From the NCBI RefSeq assembly GCF_025146565.1, contig NZ_CP102258.1, forward strand, positions 806,001 to 870,000: DNA of 64,000 bases, given 5' to 3'. Position numbers and translations under genes: made by a program. Source of the stretch: Bacteroides eggerthii. GTDB lineage: Bacteria > Bacteroidota > Bacteroidia > Bacteroidales > Bacteroidaceae. Under the pieces are notes generated by a model that saw only the letters and a list, made by a program, of their open reading frames with translations, made no database searches and was not told the origin of the DNA. This document shows positions 53,339-62,619 of this stretch, piece after piece (position 1 is the stretch's first letter; each line of letters opens with the position of its first letter).

Positions 53339-55300
53339 TTATGCATCGATATTTGCATACGTTGCATTCTTTTCGATGAAATCGCGGCGCGGGCCTACAT
53401 CTTCACCCATCAACATGGAGAATGTGTAGTCGGCTTCGGCTGCATTTTCAAGGTGTACTTGTTTCAGCATGCGGTTTTCCGGGTTCATGGTTGTTTCCCA
53501 CAATTGTTCCGGGTTCATTTCACCCAAACCTTTGTAACGCTGGGTATGAATGGCATTTTCCGAACCGCCGCCATAGGTGTCGATAAACTTCTGACGTTGT
53601 TGGTCTGTCCAGCAGTACTCTTTCACTTTACCCTTTGTGCAGAGGTAGAGAGGGGGAGTGGCGATGTACAGATAGCCCTGTTGTATCACCTGCGGGAAGT
53701 AGCGGAAGAAGAGCGTCATGATCAGCGTGTCGATGTGCGAACCATCGACGTCGGCATCGGTCATGATGATTACCTTCTTGTAACGCAGCTTGTCTATGTT
53801 TGCCTCTTTGCTGTCTTCGCCGTCCACACCGAAACGGATGCCCAGTGCCTGAATGATATTGTTTACTTCGTCGCTCTCGAAGGCTTTGTGCCACATGGCT
53901 TTCTCCACATTCAGAATCTTACCGCGGAGCGGGAGGATGGCTTGGAAAGTACGGTTACGTCCTTGTTTGGCAGAACCGCCGGCGGAGTCACCCTCGACGA
54001 GGAATAATTCACATTCTTCGGGGTCCTTGCTGGAGCAGTCGGCCAGTTTGCCCGGCATGCCGCCGCCCGACATCGGAGACTTGCGTTGTACGGACTCGCG
54101 TGCCTTGCGTGCAGCCACACGTGCCTGTGCCGCTAATATCACTTTGTCTACAATCATTTTGGACTCTTTGGGATGCTCCTCCAGATAGTAGGAGAGTGCT
54201 TCGCCCACAGCCTGGTCTACGGCTCCCATCACCTCGTTGTTTCCGAGTTTTGTTTTGGTCTGCCCTTCAAATTGCGGTTCGGCCACTTTGATGGAGATTA
54301 CTGCGGTCAGGCCTTCGCGGAAGTCATCACCCGAAATCTCTACTTTGGCCTTTTCCAGCATCTTGTTGTCCTCGGCGTATTTCTTCAACGTACGGGTAAG
54401 CGCACGACGGAAACCTGCCAAGTGGGTACCGCCTTCGATTGTATTGATATTGTTTACGTAAGAGTGGATGTTCTCGTTGTAGGAAGTGTTGTACATGATG
54501 GCCACCTCCACCGGTGTGCCCTGTTTCTCGGTGTTAATGTAGATGACATCGTTCACCAGATGTTCGCGGGAGGAGTCGATATAGCGCACGAATTCTTTCA
54601 AGCCTTCTACGGAGTAGAAAATCTCTTGTTTGTAGTTCCCGTCTTCTTCTTTTACGCGAAGGTCGGTCAGCGTGATTTTGATTCCGGCGTTCAGGTAAGC
54701 CAGCTCACGCATGCGGGTAGCCAGAATGTCGTAGTTGTAGACCGTTTCGGTGAAAATCGTATCATCCGGCCAGAACTGTTGGCGTGTACCTGTAATTTCG
54801 GTAACGCCGACTTCCTTTACAGAATATAGCGGGTGTCCGCATTCGTATTCCTGCTGATAGATTTTTCCGTTGCGGAAAACCTGTGTGGTCATGTGCGTAG
54901 ACAGTGCATTTACGCAAGATACGCCGACGCCATGCAGACCGCCGGAAACTTTGTAAGAGCCCTTGTCGAATTTACCACCGGCATGTAATACGGTCATAAC
55001 AACTTCGAGAGCCGATTTCTGTTCTTTTTCATGAAAATCTACCGGAATACCGCGTCCGTTATCCTGTACGGTAATGGAGTTGTCTTCGTTGATAGTAACT
55101 TCGATGTGGTCGCAATAACCGGCGAGCGCTTCATCAATAGAGTTGTCCACAACTTCGTAAACCAAGTGATGAAGTCCTTTGATACTAATGTCGCCGATAT
55201 ACATGGCAGGACGCTTACGTACAGCTTCCAAACCCTCCAATACCTGGATGTTACTGGCCGAGTAATTGTTTTCGCCGTTTATCTTTTCTTCTTCAGTCAT
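53339..55300 (-). CDS. gyrB: DNA gyrase subunit B
   Basis: ATPase and TOPRIM subunit of gyrase. The 653-residue protein has the GHKL ATPase motifs VYEVVDNSIDEALAG, DNGRGIPVD and GGLHGVGVSCVNALS, then TOPRIM LFLVEGDSAGGSAKQGRNRT and ITDADVDGSHIDTL, and the C-terminal RYKGLGEMNPEQLWETTM. Length and the motif set favour gyrB over parE. A TATTTTTG box at 55338-55331 precedes it. Confidence 0.95.
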   Translation of the reverse strand: MTEEEKINGENNYSASNIQVLEGLEAVRKRPAMYIGDISIKGLHHLVYEVVDNSIDEALAGYCDHIEVTINEDNSITVQDNGRGIPVDFHEKEQKSALEVVMTVLHAGGKFDKGSYKVSGGLHGVGVSCVNALSTHMTTQVFRNGKIYQQEYECGHPLYSVKEVGVTEITGTRQQFWPDDTIFTETVYNYDILATRMRELAYLNAGIKITLTDLRVKEEDGNYKQEIFYSVEGLKEFVRYIDSSREHLVNDVIYINTEKQGTPVEVAIMYNTSYNENIHSYVNNINTIEGGTHLAGFRRALTRTLKKYAEDNKMLEKAKVEISGDDFREGLTAVISIKVAEPQFEGQTKTKLGNNEVMGAVDQAVGEALSYYLEEHPKESKMIVDKVILAAQARVAARKARESVQRKSPMSGGGMPGKLADCSSKDPEECELFLVEGDSAGGSAKQGRNRTFQAILPLRGKILNVEKAMWHKAFESDEVNNIIQALGIRFGVDGEDSKEANIDKLRYKKVIIMTDADVDGSHIDTLIMTLFFRYFPQVIQQGYLYIATPPLYLCTKGKVKEYCWTDQQRQKFIDTYGGGSENAIHTQRYKGLGEMNPEQLWETTMNPENRMLKQVHLENAAEADYTFSMLMGEDVGPRRDFIEKNATYANIDA

Positions 55301-55330
55301 AATCTAATTTCTCTTATTGTAATAACAAAG

Positions 55331-55338
55331 CAAAAATA
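55331..55338 (-). promoter_or_regulatory. Candidate -7 box of gyrB
   Basis: Minus-strand TATTTTTG, 30 nt before the gyrB ATG. Confidence 0.45.
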
Positions 55339-55456
55339 GTGAAAATCCCTGATATATCATGCCAACGCTTTGATAAATTTGGGCCGTTTACAGCTTTTTA
55401 GCACCATGAAGAGATGTCTTGGAGAGGTGGTACGGGAGTGGTGCGTATGCAGAAAA

Positions 55457-55478
55457 GGCCGGACTAAAAAGTCCAGCC
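55457..55478 (-). terminator. Intrinsic terminator of rpsT
   Basis: On the minus strand GGCTGGACT-TTTT-AGTCCGGCC forms a 9-bp stem with one G-T or mismatch position and is followed by TTTTC. It lies 25 nt past the rpsT stop. Confidence 0.85.
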
Positions 55479-55503
55479 TCTCATATCTTTTAAACTTATC
55501 AGC

Positions 55504-55758
55504 TTAACCGAGTTTGTTGATGTAAAGCGCCAACTTAGACTTCAAGTTGTTTGCTTTGTTCTGATGGATTACGTTAGTCTTAGCTAATTTATCCAACATT
55601 TTGGTGATACCAGGATACATAGCTGTTGCTTCAGCTTTGTCTGTGGTAGCGCGAAGCTTGCGAACAGCATTTCTCATGGTCTTGCCATAGTATCTGTTGT
55701 GAAGTCTTCTTGTCTCTTCTTGTCTGATTCTCTTCAGTGATGATTTATGATTTGCCAT
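55504..55758 (-). CDS. rpsT: 30S ribosomal protein S20
   Basis: An 84-residue basic protein of the small subunit. [20 protein letters not shown] is the typical N-terminus, and KAVNKGVIHKNKAAR-like sequence appears here as [20 protein letters not shown]. It lies 40 bp downstream of tRNA-Glu and is probably on the same transcript. Confidence 0.97.
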   Translation of the reverse strand: MANHKSSLKRIRQEETRRLHNRYYGKTMRNAVRKLRATTDKAEATAMYPGITKMLDKLAKTNVIHQNKANNLKSKLALYINKLG

Positions 55759-55798
55759 CTCGACTAATCTTTATTTAATTCGTTTATTTTTTTAATTG

Positions 55799-55870
55799 TA
55801 GCCCGTGGGGGAATCGAACCCCCCTTTCAAGAATGAAAATCTTGCGTCCTAACCGATAGACGAACGGGCC
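55799..55870 (-). tRNA. tRNA-Glu (anticodon TTC)
   Basis: A 72-nt cloverleaf on the minus strand. The acceptor stem starts GGCCCGT and ends ACGGGCT, the anticodon arm is CAAGA-TTTTCAT-TCTTG with anticodon TTC, and the T arm contains GGGTTCGATTCCC. No CCA is encoded. The first pair appears as G-T, so the exact ends may shift by one base. Confidence 0.95.
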
Positions 55871-55924
55871 ATCCTGTGTGAGCATTTCTGCTCTTGCATC
55901 CGACTTTCCTTTCGTTTGCGGTTG

Positions 55925-55955
55925 CAAAGGTAGAAACTATTTTTGAATTAGCAAA
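55925..55955 (-). promoter_or_regulatory. Promoter of tRNA-Glu and rpsT
   Basis: On the minus strand TTTG (55955-55952), 19-bp spacer, TACCTTTG (55932-55925): both elements are exact. The box ends 54 nt before the tRNA. Confidence 0.8.
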
Positions 55956-56114
55956 CATTTCAGATGAAAAATTTGCATGATTTCTTCCGGAATATCTCTT
56001 TTTGGGGATTTTAATTATTGATAATCAGTAATGTAAGTGCGTTTCATTTTTTCATCTTTTATGGTCGTTTCTTGATTACTCTTCTTTAATTTCCGTAGTT
56101 TCGTTCTTTTTTTG

Positions 56115-56122
56115 TAGCTTTG
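56115..56122 (+). promoter_or_regulatory. Candidate -7 box of recO
   Basis: TAGCTTTG fits TAnnTTTG and lies 32 nt before the recO ATG. Confidence 0.45.
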
Positions 56123-56154
56123 TTAGCCGGATTGAAACTTGATAAAGGACGGAA

Positions 56155-56883
56155 ATGTTACAGAAAACACAGGGAATTGTATTGCATTCATTGAAGTATA
56201 AGGATACTTCCATCATCGTAGACATCTATACCGAGGTGTCCGGACGGGCTTCTTTTCTGGTGCCGGTGTCCCGTTCGCGCAAGGCTGCGGTGAAATCGGT
56301 GCTGTTCCAGCCTTTGTCTTTGGTGGAGCTTGAAGCTGATTTCCGACCGAATACCACTATATATAAGGTGAAAGAGGCAAAGTCGTTTTATCCTTTTACC
56401 TCGATTCCCTATGATCCTTATAAGTCTGCCATTGCTTTGTTCTTGTCGGAGTTTTTGTATCGTGCTTTGCGTGAGGAGGCCGAAAACCGTCCTTTGTTTG
56501 CATATTTGCAACATTCCATTGTCTGGCTGGACGAGTGTGGCAGCGGTTTTGCCAATTTTCATCTGGTCTTTTTGATGCGCCTGTCGCGCTTTCTCGGATT
56601 GTATCCTAACTTGGAAGATTATCACAGCGGCGACTGTTTCGATTTGCAGAATGCTTGTTTCACTCCGTTGCGCCCACAGCTACATTCTGATTTTATAGGA
56701 CCGGAAGAGGCGTCTCGATTGACGATGCTGATGCGTATGAACTATGAAACAATGCATCTCTTTGATATGAATCGTACGGAACGTGCGCGTTGCCTGACGA
56801 TTATGAATGAGTATTATCGTCTGCACTTGCCCGATTTTCCGGTATTGAAGTCTTTGGAAGTTTTGAAAGAACTGTTCGATTGA
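56155..56883 (+). CDS. recO: DNA repair protein RecO
   Basis: RecFOR pathway protein that loads RecA on SSB-coated DNA. The 242-residue protein has the N-terminal OB fold ([40 protein letters not shown]) and a helical C-terminal half with [24 protein letters not shown] sequence. The C-terminal Cys pair is only partly conserved. Two hairpins follow the gene. Confidence 0.93.
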   Translation: MLQKTQGIVLHSLKYKDTSIIVDIYTEVSGRASFLVPVSRSRKAAVKSVLFQPLSLVELEADFRPNTTIYKVKEAKSFYPFTSIPYDPYKSAIALFLSEFLYRALREEAENRPLFAYLQHSIVWLDECGSGFANFHLVFLMRLSRFLGLYPNLEDYHSGDCFDLQNACFTPLRPQLHSDFIGPEEASRLTMLMRMNYETMHLFDMNRTERARCLTIMNEYYRLHLPDFPVLKSLEVLKELFD

Positions 56884-56920
56884 GTTTGGCTCTGCGGCAA
56901 TTTCCCGTTGCCACGCAGGG

Positions 56921-56960
56921 CGTGTGACAGATAAAACATATAACTTTTATTTGTCACACG
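56921..56960. repeat. Inverted repeat with TGTGACA motifs after recO
   Basis: CGTGTGACAGATAAAA (56921-56936) and TTTTATTTGTCACACG (56945-56960) pair with one mismatch. TGTCACA recurs at 56965-56971 and TGTGACA at 57010-57016. It may be a transcript end or a protein-binding array, and no protein is implied. Confidence 0.55.
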
Positions 56961-57101
56961 TATCTGTCACAAGATATGTTGTTGGCAATCAGTTCTATAC
57001 CTCATTATTTGTGACAGCATGACGGATAAATCAGAAATAAACTTTCTTTCGTAGTGGGAATTTGCAGGTTGATGATTGGCAGTGGATGATGCAGCAATAA
57101 G

Positions 57102-57157
57102 AAGCCGTACTTCAAGCACCTCCTTTTGGGGATGGAGAAGAGCTTGAAGTACGGCTT
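57102..57157. terminator. Bidirectional hairpin between recO and yqeY
   Basis: AAGCCGTACTTCAAGC (57102-57117) and GCTTGAAGTACGGCTT (57142-57157) form a perfect 16-bp stem with a 24-nt loop. It lies between convergent genes. The 309-bp gap at 56884-57192 holds this and the 56921 repeat, but no gene. Confidence 0.75.
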
Positions 57158-57192
57158 TATACCTATGCGTATTTGCGGAACCGGGCAGGGGC

Positions 57193-57642
57193 TTATCCCA
57201 GCAGTTCTTTTACTTTAGCTGAAATGGCACGTCCTTCGGCAAGTCCGGCAAGTTTCTTGCTGGCTACACCCATTACCTTACCCATATCCTTGCCGCTGGT
57301 GGCTCCTACTTCGGCAATGATTGCTTTCAGGGCGGCTTCCAGTTCTTCGGGAGTCATCTGTTTGGGCAGGTAGGCTTCCATGACTTTCACTTGTGCCAAC
57401 TCTGCATCGGCAAGGTCCTGACGTCCTTGTTGCACATAAATCTCGGCGGCATCCTTACCTTGCTTTGTCAGCTTCTGAATAATTTTCAGAGCATCGGCAT
57501 CGGTCAGAGTATCATTGGCTCCCGGAGCTGTTTTGGCTTCAAGGAATACTTTCTTCACATTTCTCAAAGTGTCCAGGGCTACTTTGTCTTTAGCCTTCAT
57601 TGCGTTTTTAATGTCTTCGCTGACTTTTTCAAATAAATCCAT
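57193..57642 (-). CDS. GatB/YqeY domain protein
   Basis: A 149-residue single-domain protein: MDLFEKVSEDIKNAMKAKDK and VALDTLRNVKKVFLEAK at the N-terminus, then AYLPKQMTPEELEAALKAII and GKDMGKVMGVASKKLAG, the YqeY tail shared with GatB. It is not an amidotransferase by itself, and its role is unclear. It ends the leftward division cluster, 58 bp after ftsZ. Confidence 0.93.
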   Translation of the reverse strand: MDLFEKVSEDIKNAMKAKDKVALDTLRNVKKVFLEAKTAPGANDTLTDADALKIIQKLTKQGKDAAEIYVQQGRQDLADAELAQVKVMEAYLPKQMTPEELEAALKAIIAEVGATSGKDMGKVMGVASKKLAGLAEGRAISAKVKELLG

Positions 57643-57700
57643 CTTATTATTTCTATTTATAATTTACTATTTCCGGGTGGGGGGCTGAACTGCCGGCGGT

Positions 57701-59014
57701 TTAGAAGGTGATTATACCGTTACCGCTGTTTTCAGCTTCCCGCGCTTCCTCGGTGGCGAGTATTCCGGCTTCTTCCGCCTTGAGCTTGATTGCTGCCAGG
57801 GTGCTCTTGTCGCGCTGGTAGGTAGGAGAGTTTTCTACCATACTGATGAGGTCTGCATTGTCGAGGTCTTCGGGGTTGAAGATGTAGATATGCCGGCGGC
57901 GCAGGCGTTGATACTTGGTGTTGGCATCCTTGCCGTAGTAGGTCTCGCGGCGCGAACGTCTTTGCTCTTCCTCTTCTTCCAGTTCGGCGAGGCGCTTCTG
58001 CTCTTCTGCGGTACGCTGGGTGATGCGCTCGTCCATCTCCTTCATGTGGATATCCTGGATGCCGAAACCGGTGGCAAGTAGGGTGATCTTGACGCTTTGC
58101 TCCAGCTTGTCGTCGATGGCCATACCGAATTTGGTCTCGAAGTCGCGGCTGAAACGGTTCATAAACTCTTTCACCTCGTCCATTTCGCTCATCATCAGTT
58201 TGTGTTGTGAGCTGTATGAAATGTTGAGCAATACTTTCTTGGAATTGAAGATGTCGTTGTTGTTCAGCAACGGAGAATGTTGGGCGTTCTGGATGGCCAT
58301 GCTTACGCGGTTGTCTCCTTCGCCATAGCCTGTACTCATGATGGCCACGCCGCCGTCTTTCAATACGGTTTTTACATCGTTGAAGTCGAGGTTGACCTTT
58401 CCATGCAGGGTGATGATTTCGGCAATGCTCTTGGCGGCTACCGAAAGGGTGTCGTCTGCCTTGTCGAAAGCGTCGTCTACGGATAGTTCGCTATATATTT
58501 CGCTCAGTTTCTCGTTGTTGATAACCAGCAGGGCGTCTACATGCTTGCTGATTTCCTCCACACCGTCCAGTGCTTGGTCTATCTTCTTGTCACCCTCCCA
58601 GCGGAACGGAATGGTGACGATGCCGATAGTCAGGATGTCCATTTCTTTGGCGGTTTGTGCAATGATAGGGGCTGCGCCTGTACCGGTGCCGCCACCCATT
58701 CCGGCAGTGATGAACACCATTTTAGTACCGTCGTTCAGCATGTTCTTGATGTCCTCGATGCTTTCTTCGGCTGCTTTGCGGGCGCGGGCGGGACGGTTGC
58801 CGGCTCCCAAACCCTCTTTGCCGAGTTGCAGCTTCACAGGAACGGGGGAGTCTTTCAACGCCTGGTTGTCTGTGTTGCACAGCACGAATGTTACATCATG
58901 TATGCCTTCCCGGTACATGTGGTTGACGGCATTACCGCCACCGCCACCTACACCGATAACTTTGATGATTTTCGGTGAATCGGTCGGAAAATCGAATTGT
59001 GCTATATCATCCAT
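57701..59014 (-). CDS. ftsZ: Cell division protein FtsZ
   Basis: Tubulin-like GTPase that forms the division ring. The 437-residue protein has IKVIGVGGGGGNAVNHMY, the GTP-binding GMGGGTGTGAAP and the T7-type region NLDFNDVKTVLKDGG. A charged linker rich in Glu and Arg (about 340-370) and a conserved-looking C-terminal part (YIFNPEDLDNADLI onward) follow. Placed 18 bp after ftsA. Confidence 0.98.
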   Translation of the reverse strand: MDDIAQFDFPTDSPKIIKVIGVGGGGGNAVNHMYREGIHDVTFVLCNTDNQALKDSPVPVKLQLGKEGLGAGNRPARARKAAEESIEDIKNMLNDGTKMVFITAGMGGGTGTGAAPIIAQTAKEMDILTIGIVTIPFRWEGDKKIDQALDGVEEISKHVDALLVINNEKLSEIYSELSVDDAFDKADDTLSVAAKSIAEIITLHGKVNLDFNDVKTVLKDGGVAIMSTGYGEGDNRVSMAIQNAQHSPLLNNNDIFNSKKVLLNISYSSQHKLMMSEMDEVKEFMNRFSRDFETKFGMAIDDKLEQSVKITLLATGFGIQDIHMKEMDERITQRTAEEQKRLAELEEEEEQRRSRRETYYGKDANTKYQRLRRRHIYIFNPEDLDNADLISMVENSPTYQRDKSTLAAIKLKAEEAGILATEEAREAENSGNGIITF

Positions 59015-59032
59015 GATTATAGAGTTTTTTAA

Positions 59033-60436
59033 TTATTTCATATCATCGTCTGAGAAAATCTCGTTGGAGAGTTTGTTGAAAGTCTTTTCAAACCAGCTGG
59101 GACCTTCTTTCTTCTTCCGCTTTCTCTCCTCCTTTTCTTGGCGTTCTTTCTCCCTACGCTCCTTTTCTTCTTTCTCGCGTTGTGCTTTGGCAGCGCGGGC
59201 CGCTGCTTCCTGTTCTTTCAGGATTTCGTCATTGCCGAACATGTCAACGGGTTTGGGCGTAGGATTACCGGCGGGTTTCGTTTCCTGCAGGCAGCAGTTT
59301 TCATTGCCTGCGGCAAGAAGTGCCAGCAGTGTGTTCTGCATGCCGTCTTTGCTTAGCACGTCGCTGAAACCATGAATCGTGTTATGAACAAAGCGCATGG
59401 TTTTTATCTTCTCCATTTTGCTTTGTTTGCGGAAAGCATCTTCGATGTTCTTCAGGTTTGCCCCGCCACCGGTAAACACTACTCCGGAGAAGAGTTTGTC
59501 CTCGTAGCCGGAGAGTTGCAGCTGGTTCCATACGTTGGCAAGGATTTCCTCGGTGCGGGCTTCGACGATATTGTTCAGCGTGGCCAGTTCAATGGCGCGT
59601 CCGTCGTCCAGCGTACATACGGCGGGTGTCTCGGTGTCTTCCTCTTCCTCGTAGAGGGCGTTGCCGTATTGCAGCTTCAGCTTCTCGGCGTCTTGTTCCT
59701 CCATTTGCAGTGACGTGATGTCGTGGGTGATGGTGTTTCCGCCCAGTGGCAGTACGCTCAGGTAGCGGAGGATATTGTTCTTATAGACTGAAATGGTGGT
59801 GGTGTCCGCACCGAAGTCCACCAGTGCGCAGCCCGAACGCATCTCGTTTTCCGTCAGTACGGCGTTCGCCAGAGCTATCGGGGCTATGAGCAGGTCGGCT
59901 ATCTCTACCTTGGCTTGCTCGAAGCTGTGTTCAAGGTTCTTCTTGAGTGAGGCGCGGGCCACGATATTGAGGAACTGTCCTGTGATGTGCTGCCCTGCCA
60001 CTCCTACCGGGTCGGCTTGGAGGTTGTTGTCTATTTTATATTCTTGAGGGGCCACATCCAGTACGCTCATGTCTGCCAACGGCACTTCGAGGTTCTCATC
60101 GCAGATAGAGTCTACCAGTTCTTGTGAGATGATATCCTCCTCTTCCAGTGTGCGACTCACTGCATTTTTCACTGTGCGCAATGACTGTCCGCCGATGCCT
60201 ACATATACTTTGGCAATGGAGTTGTTCAGCTGGCCTTCCAGCTTATTGATGATAGAAGTCAATGCCTGTGCTGTCTTATCGATGTTGTAGATGACGCCCT
60301 TATGGATGAATGAGGATGCATCTTCACGTGCATAAGCCAACACCTGAATACTTCCGTCGCTGTTCTTCTTTCCCGCGATACCGGAAATCTTGGAAGAACT
60401 CAACTCAATAGCGGCGATGAAATCTGTTGTTGCCAT
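59033..60436 (-). CDS. ftsA: Cell division protein FtsA
   Basis: Actin-like membrane tether for FtsZ. The 467-residue protein has the FtsA/MreB ATPase segments FIAAIELSSSKISGIAG, CALVDFGADTTTISVYK and GVVFTGGGANLKNIEDAF. A long C-terminal tail rich in Glu/Lys/Arg (about 405-450) precedes a final WFEKTFNKLSNEIF, which could be the amphipathic membrane helix. Confidence 0.96.
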   Translation of the reverse strand: MATTDFIAAIELSSSKISGIAGKKNSDGSIQVLAYAREDASSFIHKGVIYNIDKTAQALTSIINKLEGQLNNSIAKVYVGIGGQSLRTVKNAVSRTLEEEDIISQELVDSICDENLEVPLADMSVLDVAPQEYKIDNNLQADPVGVAGQHITGQFLNIVARASLKKNLEHSFEQAKVEIADLLIAPIALANAVLTENEMRSGCALVDFGADTTTISVYKNNILRYLSVLPLGGNTITHDITSLQMEEQDAEKLKLQYGNALYEEEEDTETPAVCTLDDGRAIELATLNNIVEARTEEILANVWNQLQLSGYEDKLFSGVVFTGGGANLKNIEDAFRKQSKMEKIKTMRFVHNTIHGFSDVLSKDGMQNTLLALLAAGNENCCLQETKPAGNPTPKPVDMFGNDEILKEQEAAARAAKAQREKEEKERREKERQEKEERKRKKKEGPSWFEKTFNKLSNEIFSDDDMK

Positions 60437-60480
60437 ATCTGTTTATTTATAGTTTTACTATTTACTAATTTTACTGTTTG

Positions 60481-61218
60481 CTATTGCCTTTTCGTGCAGA
60501 TTATCTGGTTACCGAATTCAACGCTGATACGGGAATATTTGTTCCAGCCTACCTTGTTTAATCCTTTTTCGTAGAATGTCTTTACCCGTTTCAGCTTCCG
60601 TTCGAAGTCGTCCAGCTTGCCGAGGTAGATGATGTGATCGCCTACACGCGGCACTAACTCTATGTTTCTGCCCGGCAATACATGAATCTGTTCGATTTGT
60701 GCGTTCCAAAACGAATTCTTTTGCAAAAATACACCAAACTTATATAAATCCCTCATGGCAAACGACTTTTCTACGTTTCCGGTCACAATAGCCCGGTGTG
60801 CAACGCACTTTGCATCGGGCGGCATCACTGTTCCTTTGTTGTCCAGATAGTAGTTTTCGCCATTGGCGCTCATTATCCGCAGGATAGGAATGCGTTGGGT
60901 CACCTCGATGCATAGTTTGCCGCTTGGCGTCTTGTAACACTCCACTTCATCGATGAGAGGATGTTTGGAAAGTGCCTGTTCTAAGGGCTTGGCGTGGATG
61001 CGGTCTATGTTTTTACCTATGGGGCTGATGCCTTTCTTTTCCAGCATAGCGGTTACTTCTTTCTTCGTGATGAAACCGGCGTATACTGTGTCTTTGATAA
61101 GCAGCTCCACATCGTGGCATACTTGTCCGGCCGGCTTTCGGTTGAAAGCGGTAATGGCTACTACCAGATAGGTAAGGACAAGCAACAGGACGATAGAAAG
61201 TAAAATCCGTTTAATCAT
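60481..61218 (-). CDS. ftsQ: Cell division protein FtsQ
   Basis: A 245-residue bitopic divisome protein. One N-terminal membrane segment (IKRILLSIVLLLVLTYLVVA) is followed by a POTRA-like region (ELLIKDTVYAGFITKKEVTA, SKHPLIDEVECYKTPSGKLC) and the FtsQ beta domain in the periplasm. It is divergent in sequence, and the call is supported by its place between murC and ftsA. Confidence 0.9.
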   Translation of the reverse strand: MIKRILLSIVLLLVLTYLVVAITAFNRKPAGQVCHDVELLIKDTVYAGFITKKEVTAMLEKKGISPIGKNIDRIHAKPLEQALSKHPLIDEVECYKTPSGKLCIEVTQRIPILRIMSANGENYYLDNKGTVMPPDAKCVAHRAIVTGNVEKSFAMRDLYKFGVFLQKNSFWNAQIEQIHVLPGRNIELVPRVGDHIIYLGKLDDFERKLKRVKTFYEKGLNKVGWNKYSRISVEFGNQIICTKRQ

Positions 61219-61229
61219 AGACTTGTTTA

Positions 61230-62612
61230 CTATTTGCTTTGTTGTTCAAGCAATTGGGTTATGGAAGGCACATAGTTATCTAAATCACCGGCTCCCAGCA
61301 CAATCAATACTTCGACCGACTTCTTTGAAAGCAGGTTCAGGATATCTTCCTTTGGGCAGATACACTTCTCGATGCCCGGACGCAGGTTGTCATATATAAG
61401 CCGGCTGCTGACACCGGGAATCGGTTGCTCGCGGGCAGGATAGATTTCCGTCAGAATAACCTCATCCAGCAGTGAGAGGCTGTCTGCAAAGTCTTTGTAG
61501 AAGTCTCTGGTGCGGGTATAGAGGTGGGGCTGGAAGATAGCGGTTATCTTCTTATCTTTGTAAAGTTCGCGGACGGACTTCACGCTTTGTGCGATTTCGG
61601 CCGGATGATGCGCGTAGTCGCTGAGGAATACGAGCCGGCTGGTTTTTATCTTGAAGTCGAAACGGCGGTCCACTCCGCGGAAACTTGCCATTCCTTGTTT
61701 GATTTCCTCGTCGGTCACTCCGTTCAGGTGTGCGAGCGCCATGGCAGCTACGCCGTTCTCTATGTTGATGCCGATAGGTACGCCGAGCCGGATGTCATTG
61801 ATGCGTGTATCCGGAGCCACGAAGTCGATGAAGATTTCGCCGTTTCCGATGCGGATATTCTCTGCATGGAAATCGCCTTCATCGCGGGAGTAGGTGTATA
61901 CCCTTACACCCGGCTGCACGTCGGGTTGCAAGGCAAGGCCTTTACGGATAATCAATGCGCCTCCCGGCTGGATGAGGGTAGTGTAGTGACGGAAACTTTC
62001 CAGATAGGCTTCGCGTGTACCATATATGTCCAGGTGGTCGGGATCGGTGGCTGTGATGACACTCATATAGGGAGAAAGCCAGTGGAATGAACGGTCGAAC
62101 TCATCGGCCTCAATCACCGTATACGGGCTGGTCTGGGACAAGAGCAGGTTTGTTCCGTAATTTTTGGAGATACCGCCGAGAAAAGCCGTACAACCTATAT
62201 GCGACTGGTGGAATAGGTGTGCTGCCATTGTACTCGTGGTGGTTTTGCCATGAGTGCCGGCAACGCAAAGTCCCTTGCTGCTGCGGGTAATCGTGCCTAA
62301 TACTTGGGAGCGTTTCTGTATCTCAAAACCCTTCTCGTGGAAGTAGGCCAGTTCGGCATGTTCCTGAGGTATGGCGGGGGTATATACTACTAATGTCGTT
62401 TCCTTCTCCTTGCAATTCGCCGGAATGAGGTTGATGTTTTCCTCGTAATGTATTTGTGCACCTTCTGCAATCAGATGCCCGGTCAGCTCGCTTGGCGTAC
62501 GGTCATATCCTGCCACAAACTTGCCTTTGGAGAGGAAATAACGTATCAGTGCGCTCATGCCGATGCCGCCGGCGCCGACGAAATAAACGGATTTTATGGT
62601 TTCTATATTCAT
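61230..62612 (-). CDS. murC: UDP-N-acetylmuramate-L-alanine ligase
   Basis: Adds L-Ala to UDP-MurNAc in peptidoglycan synthesis. The 460-residue Mur ligase has YFVGAGGIGMSALIRYFLSK (UDP-binding), GTHGKTTTSTMAAHLF (ATP loop), VIEADEFDRSF and FLSDYAHHPAEIAQ. It is 11 bp from ftsQ and 7 bp from murG. Confidence 0.98.
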   Translation of the reverse strand: MNIETIKSVYFVGAGGIGMSALIRYFLSKGKFVAGYDRTPSELTGHLIAEGAQIHYEENINLIPANCKEKETTLVVYTPAIPQEHAELAYFHEKGFEIQKRSQVLGTITRSSKGLCVAGTHGKTTTSTMAAHLFHQSHIGCTAFLGGISKNYGTNLLLSQTSPYTVIEADEFDRSFHWLSPYMSVITATDPDHLDIYGTREAYLESFRHYTTLIQPGGALIIRKGLALQPDVQPGVRVYTYSRDEGDFHAENIRIGNGEIFIDFVAPDTRINDIRLGVPIGINIENGVAAMALAHLNGVTDEEIKQGMASFRGVDRRFDFKIKTSRLVFLSDYAHHPAEIAQSVKSVRELYKDKKITAIFQPHLYTRTRDFYKDFADSLSLLDEVILTEIYPAREQPIPGVSSRLIYDNLRPGIEKCICPKEDILNLLSKKSVEVLIVLGAGDLDNYVPSITQLLEQQSK

Positions 62613-62619
62613 GTACTTG

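Noticed and set aside
53339..55300. Topoisomerase IV subunit ParE
   Set aside because: Length and motif set suit GyrB, and the N-terminus matches Bacteroides GyrB as I recall it. A tree with both paralogues would settle it.
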